A stretch of DNA of 6,456 nucleotides from JBDSYA01 sp039925865 (GTDB lineage: Bacteria; Bacteroidota; Ignavibacteria; Tepidaquicellales; Tepidaquicellaceae). Position 1 is the first letter of the stretch. Each line of letters opens with the position of its first letter. The notes below the pieces were generated by a model. That model did no database searches, had not been told where the DNA came from, and was given only the letters and a program-made list of their open reading frames with translations. The position numbers were made by a program, and so were the translations under genes. Shown piece after piece: positions 1-6,456 of this stretch. Location of the stretch: assembly GCA_039925865.1 (NCBI GenBank), contig JBDSYA010000035.1, positions 1-6,456 of the forward strand. The letters are read 5' to 3'.

Positions 1-3000
1 CAGTATTAAATTTCCCGTCAGATCAAATCTGTCTGAATTTCCTTTTAAATTAAGCTGAGGTGAACCGCTGCCTATGTAAAGATCACCTGATATTCCCAGC
101 TCTGTCTGTCCGTTATCTTTGTCAAATGCTTTTACATCACCTCTCATATCAAGCTCTATATCATTGATAGTAAGATTTGTGAAATCAATATAGCCGGTTG
201 TCGTGATGAACCTGTTTGGTTCATCAGCTACAAACATTTTTGAATCATTTATAAGAAGCCTTTCGTCGCTTGTAGAAAGTTTCGCATTAAAATTGTAATT
301 CATTTTATTAATTGTCACATAAAATTTACCTCTGCTTACATCCATATCACCCGTTAAAAGCGGCTTCTCCGGAGTTCCGATCAGACTGATCTTTCCATCA
401 AGTATTCCCTCTAAATTCGTAGTATAGGGAAGAAGCTGCTGTAACACTTTTAACTGAAAGTTTTTAGCAACGGCATTAATATTTACTTGTCTGTCTGCGA
501 TCTTAGTTATCCTGACTATGCTGTCATTATTTTCCTCTATCAAAGGATTCAAATAAGGAATATTTCCGGTCAGTTTAAAACTTCCTGAATTATTAATATT
601 AAAAAAAGCAATATCAGGTACAAGGTTATCATCATTGTAATTTATAAAAGCATCAAGTCTTCCGATCCTTGTTCCACCAAGTCTTAATACATCTGAGTTG
701 GCTTCTACATGAATATCAGGATCTTCGATTGTACCGTTGAATATTATTTCCATTCTTCTGAGATTGCCGGAAATTATATTTGTTGTATCAACTTCTTTAT
801 CAAAAAGTTTCTGATATGTTGAGATCCTGACATTATTAGCAAGTATTTTTATATTACTGGTGTCATTCAAAGAGTAATGACCCTCCACAGTAAGCTTTTG
901 GTTTAAATTGTTGAGGCTGAATTGCCTGAATTCTATTTTTTCACTTTCTTCATCAGTATTATATTTAACCAAAAGATCTTTATTGTTTGTAAGTAAAAAA
1001 TCCTGATATCTTAAAGCCAGCGAATCAAAATGAACCAGCAGGGAATCTTCCAGTGTGCCTTCGGTGTAAAGTCTTACCGAAGTATCTTTACCCGTCGTGA
1101 TCAAAAAATGATTTTTATTGTCAAAGAAATTAAAATTAATTTTAGTTGTATCAAGCAAAAGTTTACTGAAGATTATTTTATTAGTGGAAATATCTGCATT
1201 AGCTTCAAACTTAGTCAGCCGTGTGCCTGTGATATCATTTTTTATGTTTATGTCCAGCAATAATGAATCTTTTGTCATGAATAAAGAATCACCATAACTA
1301 AAATTATTTATAACTCCTTTTGAGCTGAATAAAAATACGCCGCAGCTGTCACTAATATTACCTTTTAGTTTTCCTTTGAAATTTATGGTATCTCCGCCGG
1401 TAAATGTGTTGAGGGAAGCTAGATCTTTTACATTCAAAGTATATTTGAGATTCAAATCTTTGCAGACGGAAGAAAATGTTTTTTCATAACCAATTGCGGG
1501 ATTTAGTGTGTCATTATTTATTTCCAGTTCTGAAGAAATTTTGTCAATGTTATTGCTGATTACATCTGCCAATGTATTAAAATTAAAAACACCTTCTATT
1601 GCAACATCTGCAAAGTTAGAGTTTACTGCAAGTGTTTTTATACTGCCTTCCTGGCCGACCTTTATATCCAGCGGTGTTGCAGGAATATTAAGATCTGCAA
1701 ATGAAGAAGGATTTATTTTGAATTTATAACTGCCGCCCATATTATTCGGATCTAAGCCCCGGCCTTTGACATCAAAATCAAAACTAAGATTACTCCTTTG
1801 CGAGTTATCTTTTGTAAATGCAGCAATATTTAAATTTGAGGCAGTTCCTTTGAGATCATAAACCAAATTTTCCGGATTTTTCAAATTCATCTTTCCGGAT
1901 AATTTTGTTTTGACAGCATCAGAAAAGTAAGACAGATCGAGATTTACATTACCGTTATTGAAATTAAGATGGCCGTCTGATCTAGAAATATTCTGTTGTA
2001 AAAATTTTGTCCGGCTTATACCATAATTGACTTTTCCTGTTGCTGTTCTGTAATCAAAACCTCTTGCATCAACAATGAAGTCGCCTGTTATATCACTTTC
2101 CAAAGTTTTATCATTAACGATCTTCCCTATGTTAAGTCTGCTTACAGAAAAATCACCTTTGTATCTTGGAGTATTTTGTGTGAGGTCAAAATAAAGTTTT
2201 CCAATTGCATTACCTGCAGCCGATCTTATATCAAAATCAGTATTGAACCGTTCCGGCACTCCTACATAAGTCAGTGAAGGGATAATAAATCTTCCAAACC
2301 TTCTGAAATCAGGAATATCAAGACCGGGAACAACCAGCCTTGTATCATTTGGTTCTATTTCAATATTCTTTCCCTGAATATCAAAATAAATTTGTGAAGG
2401 GTTATCAAGGTTTTTTATTTTTCCTGAAAAGGAAAGATCTGAGTTGGGAGTTTTAAGGTCTAAATTGTCTATCAGCAATTCGCTGTATATTCCATGTGCT
2501 TTCAAATTTAATGCTGCCGTGCTGTCCAAAAAATCTACTCCGGGGAAAAAGAAAATCAGATCAGCAAAGTTAAATTGTTTTATATCAAGATCAATGTTAG
2601 TGTATTTGTCCTTAAATTCTTCATAAACAATTGGTTCAAATGGATTGAAAGGATTTATGAACAGTTCATTTATTTTCAGGTTTGATCTCTGTGTCTCAAA
2701 AAAAAGATTTTGTACTAAAGTGGAAGTATCTTCTTTATTTATTTTTGCATAAAATGAAAGTTTGTTAACATCAAAATCCGAATTAGTCATAAAGCTTATA
2801 CTTTTTACATCGACATCTTTCGAGCTTCTGAAATAGTTAACTCCCATATCGAGAAAGAACTGACTCATCTCAAAGTTTTTCAAATCAAATGTATCAAGCT
2901 TCTCCATAACAAGATCCGATAAAGATCGTCGTGAAGTATTTTCCCCGAAGATTCGTATATTGCCGTTTTGAATTACTACATGTTCTGCTGTTATATCCCA

Positions 3001-3516
3001 GTCAAATTCAAATTTGGAAGTATCGGGATCTTTCTCTTCCGATTCAAGTAAATACAGAAGATTCAGTTTAAGATTATTTTCCTTATCCCTAATCTCAGTC
3101 AGGATTATCTTCGGATCTGTAATTACAAGTGTCTGAAGTGAAATTCCATTATCTAATATTTTGAAAATATCGTAATCAGCTTTTATGGAGGCAAACTTTA
3201 TCAGTGAATCACCTTTAACGGTAATGCTTCCATTATTTAAAATGAAACCGTTAAATAAATTACCTTCAAGCGTTTCGGCATAAATGCGGGACTCTTTTGT
3301 TTCGAGTGTTGTATTTAATTTGTCCAGGAAATATGATAAAGCCCATTTATCGAAAAGATCTGTTTGTATGAAAATGAAAACCCCGATAAGAAGAAGAACT
3401 ATAATTGTAAAAAAGATCAAAACACCTTTGAAAAATCTTTTTACAAAGTTTTTCTTCTCAGGGATTGCTTTGACTTTTATATTGTTATCCGGTTCTTTTT
3501 CTTTTTGTTCAATCAT
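1..3516 (-). CDS. TamB/AsmA-like envelope protein (N-terminal 1172 codons; 3' end beyond left edge)
   Basis: This is a large protein open from ATG at 3516 to the window edge; I read every codon and found no stop. An in-frame TAG at 3523-3525 makes this the first ATG. The N-terminus is lysine-rich and cytoplasmic (about residues 1-30), followed by one membrane helix (about 31-50, LIFFTIIVLLLIGVFIF) and a very long periplasmic part. That part consists of short alternating beta-strands rich in Asn, Asp, Leu and Ile. Residues about 82-140 follow the TamB/AsmA opening pattern (LEGNLFNGFILNNGSI, then SLQTLVITDPKI). Near the left edge, about residues 1020-1172, there are TamB-type strands such as LDGKISLIGTPEKPLLTGDM and ISGDLYIGSGSP. 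TamB family proteins usually exceed 1300 residues, so the C-terminal DUF490 (TamB) domain probably lies just outside. Known members span the periplasm and are implicated in phospholipid transport or outer-membrane protein assembly. The gene follows rfaE2 by 46 bases, probably in the same operon. Another AsmA-like subfamily is possible. Confidence 0.82.
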   Translation of the reverse strand, partial: MIEQKEKEPDNNIKVKAIPEKKNFVKRFFKGVLIFFTIIVLLLIGVFIFIQTDLFDKWALSYFLDKLNTTLETKESRIYAETLEGNLFNGFILNNGSITVKGDSLIKFASIKADYDIFKILDNGISLQTLVITDPKIILTEIRDKENNLKLNLLYLLESEEKDPDTSKFEFDWDITAEHVVIQNGNIRIFGENTSRRSLSDLVMEKLDTFDLKNFEMSQFFLDMGVNYFRSSKDVDVKSISFMTNSDFDVNKLSFYAKINKEDTSTLVQNLFFETQRSNLKINELFINPFNPFEPIVYEEFKDKYTNIDLDIKQFNFADLIFFFPGVDFLDSTAALNLKAHGIYSELLIDNLDLKTPNSDLSFSGKIKNLDNPSQIYFDIQGKNIEIEPNDTRLVVPGLDIPDFRRFGRFIIPSLTYVGVPERFNTDFDIRSAAGNAIGKLYFDLTQNTPRYKGDFSVSRLNIGKIVNDKTLESDITGDFIVDARGFDYRTATGKVNYGISRTKFLQQNISRSDGHLNFNNGNVNLDLSYFSDAVKTKLSGKMNLKNPENLVYDLKGTASNLNIAAFTKDNSQRSNLSFDFDVKGRGLDPNNMGGSYKFKINPSSFADLNIPATPLDIKVGQEGSIKTLAVNSNFADVAIEGVFNFNTLADVISNNIDKISSELEINNDTLNPAIGYEKTFSSVCKDLNLKYTLNVKDLASLNTFTGGDTINFKGKLKGNISDSCGVFLFSSKGVINNFSYGDSLFMTKDSLLLDINIKNDITGTRLTKFEANADISTNKIIFSKLLLDTTKINFNFFDNKNHFLITTGKDTSVRLYTEGTLEDSLLVHFDSLALRYQDFLLTNNKDLLVKYNTDEESEKIEFRQFSLNNLNQKLTVEGHYSLNDTSNIKILANNVRISTYQKLFDKEVDTTNIISGNLRRMEIIFNGTIEDPDIHVEANSDVLRLGGTRIGRLDAFINYNDDNLVPDIAFFNINNSGSFKLTGNIPYLNPLIEENNDSIVRITKIADRQVNINAVAKNFQLKVLQQLLPYTTNLEGILDGKISLIGTPEKPLLTGDMDVSRGKFYVTINKMNYNFNAKLSTSDERLLINDSKMFVADEPNRFITTTGYIDFTNLTINDIELDMRGDVKAFDKDNGQTELGISGDLYIGSGSPQLNLKGNSDRFDLTGNLIL

Positions 3517-3562
3517 TGTAAACTATTAGCTGTAGATAGCATGCCTGTTCAGTGGCAGTATA
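3517..3562 (-). other. 46-base spacer between rfaE2 and the tamB-like gene
   Basis: The spacer holds no convincing terminator hairpin, promoter or Shine-Dalgarno sequence. The short distance and shared direction suggest the tamB-like gene is transcribed together with rfaE2. Confidence 0.5.
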
Positions 3563-4027
3563 TCAGAGGCCGGTGATCTTTTTTAATATTCCCGTTGTAG
3601 AATAATCCTTTACAAATTGAAGGCTGACGACTTTTCCTCCGTTTGCAGTAACAACATCTGATCCAATTATATCTTCTTCTTTCCAGTCACCCCCTTTTAC
3701 CAGGTAATCCGGAATAATTTTACTTATTAATTCATAAGGTGTAGCTTCTTGAAAAACTATTACAAAATCAACCGCCTTAAGATTATCAAGGAGCAGTGCC
3801 CTGTCATTTTCATTATTTATCGGCCTGTCATTTCCCTTTATTTTTTTTACTGACAAATCCGAATTTACGCCTAATATCAAATAATCTCCGAGAGATTTTG
3901 CTTCATTCAAATATAATATGTGACCTTTATGAAGAATGTCAAAGCAGCCGTTGGTAAAAACAAGCTTCGAATTTTCTTTTTTAATTTTTTCCCTGTACAT
4001 TTCAAATTCAGATGCATTTAGTATCAT
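3563..4027 (-). CDS. rfaE2: D-glycero-beta-D-manno-heptose 1-phosphate adenylyltransferase (RfaE2)
   Basis: A cytoplasmic nucleotidyltransferase of 154 residues, close to the usual length of about 160. It transfers AMP from ATP to D-glycero-beta-D-manno-heptose 1-phosphate, giving the ADP-heptose precursor of lipopolysaccharide inner core. The family motifs are all visible: TNGCFD at 25-30, the nucleotide-binding HxGH (HKGH) at 33-36, GVNSD at 53-57, KGNDRPI at 64-70, NDRA at 74-77, VKGGDW at 110-115, and the C-terminal YSTTGI at 142-147. It is intact, with no missing catalytic residue. ATG at 4027 lies 2 bases after the rfaE1 stop, so translation is probably coupled to the kinase; no Shine-Dalgarno sequence is seen. 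In Escherichia coli this activity is the C-terminal domain of the fused HldE; here it is a separate protein in the same order. The interruption in rfaE1 upstream could lower its expression or leave it without substrate. Confidence 0.95.
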   Translation of the reverse strand: MILNASEFEMYREKIKKENSKLVFTNGCFDILHKGHILYLNEAKSLGDYLILGVNSDLSVKKIKGNDRPINNENDRALLLDNLKAVDFVIVFQEATPYELISKIIPDYLVKGGDWKEEDIIGSDVVTANGGKVVSLQFVKDYSTTGILKKITGL

Positions 4028-4029
4028 AT

Positions 4030-5031
4030 TTATTTTTTAAGCTGCTCTCTTAAAATATAATCTATCAGGATATTTTTGTATATAGGAATAATACCAACTT
4101 CTTCAACCACAATACCTGCTGCATAATTAGATATGATTGCAGATTCCTTAACATCAGCCCCGCCGGTAAGACAAACTGCAATTGTTGAAATAACTGTATC
4201 GCCTGCACCAGATACATCAGCAACTCTCCGTGCTTTAGTTTGTATCATCTCCTTTTTTGTTGTTCCATTTTTACTCTCATAGATCATCATTCCGTGTTCA
4301 CCCAAAGTTAGAATCAGATTTTCGCAGTTAAGCCTCTCCATCAATTCCGTTGCAAAATTATCAAGGTCACCATTTCCTTTTGCTTTTTTTCCAAGAGCGT
4401 CTTCAAGCTCTTTCTTATTAGGTTTGAATAAATAAACGTTCTTAAATTCAAAAAAATTTTCAAATTTAGGATCAACTAATACTTTAATATTATTATTTGA
4501 TGCAAATTCAGAAACTGAATGAATAAGATTTTTGGTAAGTACTCCTTTATTATAATCCTGTAAAATTATTATCCCAATTTCGTTTACGTACTTTTTCAGA
4601 AAGGATAAAATTTTATTTTGGGATTATGAATTGATGTCGTCCTTAGATTCACTATCAATCCTTAGTAAGTGATGAGACTCAGAGATTACCCGTGTTTTAC
4701 AGGTTGTAGGTCTTCCTGATTCGGTAATGAGACCTTGGGTACTCAGAGAAAGTTTATTCATTTCATTGATCAGCAGTTGTGCTTCAGCATCTTCTCCAAT
4801 AACACCTATAAGTTCAGGTACAGAACCAAGTGTTTTAATATTGTATGCAACATTTGCTGCTCCGCCCAGTCTGAATTCACTATTCCTAATATCAAAAACC
4901 TGAACAGGCGCCTCAGGTGAAATTCTACTTACATCGCCGAGTAAATATCTGTCCAGCATAACATCACCAATTATAAAAATTCTCTTGTTTTCAGAGTTGT
5001 TAAATATCTTTTCAAGAAATTGTTTATCCAT
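4030..5031 (-). pseudogene. rfaE1: D-glycero-beta-D-manno-heptose 7-phosphate kinase (RfaE1), interrupted by in-frame TAA at codon 136
   Basis: A ribokinase (PfkB)-family kinase that phosphorylates heptose 7-phosphate to the 1,7-bisphosphate in ADP-heptose synthesis. ATG at 5031 is directly preceded by an in-frame TAA, so the start is fixed. The whole reading frame is 333 codons plus stop, the normal family length, and stays in one frame. Visible motifs are GDVMLDRY at 22-29, RISPEAPV at 36-43, LGGAANVAYN at 55-64, HHLLRID at 120-126, QDYNKGVLT at 158-166, VLVDPK at 184-189, KPNKKE at 203-208, LTLGEHGM at 241-248, and the catalytic DVSGAGDT at 272-279 with base D278. Codon 136 is TAA, between INS and SQNKIL, in a linker before the QDYNKG strand. 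As read, translation gives a 135-residue piece without the ATP site or catalytic base. The next usable starts, TTG 4344 and ATG 4341, lie too far inside to give a working enzyme. No other damage is visible, so this is either a recent nonsense mutation or a base-calling error. Confidence 0.9.
4624..4626 (-). other. Premature in-frame TAA in rfaE1 (codon 136)
   Basis: The plus strand reads TTA at this point, which is TAA in the rfaE1 frame. The codons on both sides (AAT TCA before, TCC CAA after) continue the kinase without any frame change. One base change from GAA, CAA, AAA, TCA, TTA or a tyrosine codon would explain it. The base after the stop is T, usually a strong termination context, and nothing resembling a readthrough or selenocysteine signal is visible. 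Confidence 0.9.
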
Positions 5032-5081
5032 TTAATAAAATAAAACTAATATTCAGGTTATTCAATGAAATTACTTCATAT
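5032..5081 (-). promoter_or_regulatory. AT-rich leader upstream of rfaE1, probable promoter region
   Basis: This 50-base stretch separates the terminator-like hairpin from the rfaE1 start. It is the only place in the window where a promoter for the rfaE1-rfaE2-tamB-like group would be expected. On the minus strand it holds TTGAAT and, downstream, TAGTTTTA, which loosely resembles the Bacteroidota -7 element TAnnTTTG; the spacing is shorter than usual, so the assignment is weak. No Shine-Dalgarno sequence precedes the ATG; the bases just upstream are all A and T. Confidence 0.3.
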
Positions 5082-5124
5082 AAAGCAAAAAGGCTTCTTC
5101 ATTTACAAAGAAACCTTATGCTTT
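5082..5124 (-). terminator. Probable rho-independent terminator after the type IX-secreted protein gene
   Basis: An inverted repeat begins 22 bases after the stop codon of the upstream gene. On the minus strand the core stem is AAGGTTTCTT paired with AAGAAGCCTT across an 8-base loop. The outer arms AAAGCA and TGCTTT also pair, with a small internal bulge. A T-rich run follows the core (TTTTTGCTTTATA). One pair is G-U in minus-strand RNA but would be a C-A mismatch in plus-strand RNA, so the structure favours minus-strand transcripts, in line with the genes. Confidence 0.65.
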
Positions 5125-5146
5125 CAATACTAAAAATCAGAAACAA

Positions 5147-6456
5147 TTATTTGATATACATCATTTTTTTAAATCCAAGAATGTGATCATTTGCGGATAA
5201 TTTATAAAAATAGATTCCGCTGGGCAGATCGGAAGCATCGAAATTAACTTCATATCTTCCTGAGTTTTGATTTTGTTTTACTAAAGTACGGATTTCCTTG
5301 CCAACTATATCATATATTTTAAGCTCGACATAACTTGAGCCGGATAATTTATATTTGATAATGGTGGAGGGATTGAATGGATTGGGAAAATTATCCATAA
5401 GTTTATTTTCTAAAAAACTTACAGAATTATTTGCAATTGTATTTTCAAAAGCATTTTTTTGCGGAACATTATTTAAAGCCTTTTTATATGTTCCCGCAGC
5501 ATATAACAAATATTTCCTGTTCCATCCTGCAGGCGGTGATTTAACAGCTAACTTGAATTCTAATTCAATAAATGAACTGCTGTCCATTACATGATAATTC
5601 TTATCTATACTATTGAGAAGTTCAGTGACATTACCTTTGCTGAAATCAATAGCTTCAACCAATTGAAGATCATGTTTTAAATATCCACCAAAATACGCTT
5701 TAGTTACAACAGCATAACTAAGATCAACAACTCTTTGAAACATCATTTCAATAGTGTTGATGTCTTTAGCAACAGGCATAACAACGATCGAAGACTTTTC
5801 CCTGACAGCAAATATATTATCGCCCTTCTTGTTTCCATCAGAGTCATAAACTGTTATCCTCCCACCCGGACGTTTAATTGGATCTGGAATGGCCATTATA
5901 TCTGGAGCCGGGTCAAATATAAATGAAACGCTGTCAGCAACATTTTGTATTCTGTTTATATTTTTTTTTGAATTGGAAAATTTTAAATGTAACTGATCTT
6001 TAAGTGTTCCATTTATTTTTTTTGATAAAGAATCAAATTTCAATTCTTCAATAACATCTAGTCCGGATAAGACTGCATGACTAGGTCCGGTAAAATCCTG
6101 TGGAAAATATATTAACAATTCATTATACTCCGTGACGCCCAATTCTGCACCGGGAGGAATGTCGATCGCTGATAAACTGATCTCATCAAAATAATCAACA
6201 TCATCATTAGTCTCTTTTACAGCGACCTTTATAACTTGTTTGACGCTGTCAATCAATGGTGTATTTTTGAGAATATAATTGTCTTCAATGTCTTGATCCA
6301 GATTTTCCGGAAATTCGGCACGGTTAAGTATGTTGTTTTCATAGACATACTGTTCACCATTATGATTTAAAAATATTGGACATCCGGAAATTGGCGGGTC
6401 AGGGGGCCTCAGTGTTTCATTTGGCAAAAATACTTTTCGGGAATCAAAATCAAAAT
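5147..6456 (-). CDS. Secreted protein with type IX secretion C-terminal sorting domain (5' end beyond right edge)
   Basis: 435 codons are visible and the frame stays open to the right edge, so the start and any signal peptide are outside. TTG at 6427 is an internal leucine codon, not a convincing start. The last 80 or so residues (about 354-435) are a Por secretion (type IX) tail: FPNPFNPST, IIKYKL, VELKIYDIVGKEIRTLV, SGRYEVNFDASDLPSGIYFYKL and a final KKMMYIK. Such tails are recognised after Sec export, and the protein is moved across the outer membrane and often anchored on the surface. The body begins with a CPIFL segment leading to NGEQYVYENNIL (residues 25-43) and contains PPAGWNRKYLLYAAG near residue 311. 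I recall similar CP...NG..y...N and GW.R.%LLY patterns (% = aromatic) in uncharacterised secreted proteins of this lineage, but cannot name a function. No catalytic motif is recognised. A terminator-like hairpin follows, so it is probably not in the rfaE operon. Confidence 0.85.
   Translation of the reverse strand, partial: FDFDSRKVFLPNETLRPPDPPISGCPIFLNHNGEQYVYENNILNRAEFPENLDQDIEDNYILKNTPLIDSVKQVIKVAVKETNDDVDYFDEISLSAIDIPPGAELGVTEYNELLIYFPQDFTGPSHAVLSGLDVIEELKFDSLSKKINGTLKDQLHLKFSNSKKNINRIQNVADSVSFIFDPAPDIMAIPDPIKRPGGRITVYDSDGNKKGDNIFAVREKSSIVVMPVAKDINTIEMMFQRVVDLSYAVVTKAYFGGYLKHDLQLVEAIDFSKGNVTELLNSIDKNYHVMDSSSFIELEFKLAVKSPPAGWNRKYLLYAAGTYKKALNNVPQKNAFENTIANNSVSFLENKLMDNFPNPFNPSTIIKYKLSGSSYVELKIYDIVGKEIRTLVKQNQNSGRYEVNFDASDLPSGIYFYKLSANDHILGFKKMMYIK

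Noticed and set aside
1030..3576. Short plus-strand open frames at 1030-1263, 1508-1729, 2444-2626, 3284-3529 and 3364-3576
   Set aside because: All lie opposite the continuous minus-strand tamB-like frame (the last two run just past its start), and their translations show no domain or protein-like pattern. They are shadows of the real gene.
4345..4623. Frameshift as the cause of the broken kinase
   Set aside because: Both halves are in the same frame, and the intervening 93 codons read through as good kinase sequence with QDYNKG, VDPK and KPN motifs. The only lesion is the TAA at 4624-4626.
4624..4626. TAA reassigned or recoded as sense
   Set aside because: TAA serves as the normal stop of rfaE1 (4030-4032) and of the type IX-secreted gene (5147-5149), so reassignment is not supported, and no recoding signal is visible.
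4735..5926. Short plus-strand open frames at 4735-4920, 5355-5594 and 5735-5926
   Set aside because: They lie opposite rfaE1 and the type IX-secreted protein, whose minus-strand translations have clear family motifs; the plus-strand translations do not.
6425..6427. TTG at 6427 as the start of the type IX-secreted protein
   Set aside because: The frame remains open upstream to the window edge, no signal peptide follows the TTG, and the sequence before it continues as plausible protein. The true start lies outside.

Overview
The window is AT-rich and looks like chromosomal sequence from a Gram-negative bacterium of the Bacteroidota/Ignavibacteriota lineage, most probably an Ignavibacteria-type organism. 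The clearest clue is the secreted protein at the right end. It finishes in a type IX secretion sorting tail with the NFPNPFNPST opening, an LKIYDIVGKEI segment, an LPSGIYFYKL segment and a KKM-type end, which is the Ignavibacteria style of this tail. The three gene starts inside the window lack a Shine-Dalgarno sequence, which fits that lineage. All genes are on the minus strand, so transcription runs right to left.

Layout from right to left. (1) 6456-5147: the C-terminal 435 codons of a secreted or surface protein with a type IX tail; its start lies beyond the right edge. (2) 5124-5082: a hairpin that probably terminates this gene, followed by a short AT-rich leader. (3) 5031-4030: rfaE1, the heptose 7-phosphate kinase of ADP-heptose synthesis. 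It is full length in one frame but interrupted by a single in-frame TAA at codon 136. (4) 4027-3563: rfaE2, the partner adenylyltransferase, intact and only 2 bases downstream. (5) 3516-1: the first 1172 codons of a very large TamB/AsmA-like envelope protein that runs off the left edge. It fills more than half of the window.

Genes 3 to 5 look like one envelope operon. RfaE1 and RfaE2 perform the kinase and nucleotidyl-transfer steps of ADP-heptose synthesis, which supplies lipopolysaccharide inner-core heptose. The TamB-like protein is a membrane-anchored periplasmic protein of the type thought to carry lipids or help assemble the outer membrane. The order kinase then adenylyltransferase matches the domain order of the fused HldE enzyme of enterobacteria.

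I see no mobile element, CRISPR array, RNA gene or clear new system. The points most worth a second look are the nonsense codon in an otherwise perfect rfaE1 and the poorly characterised type IX-secreted protein.
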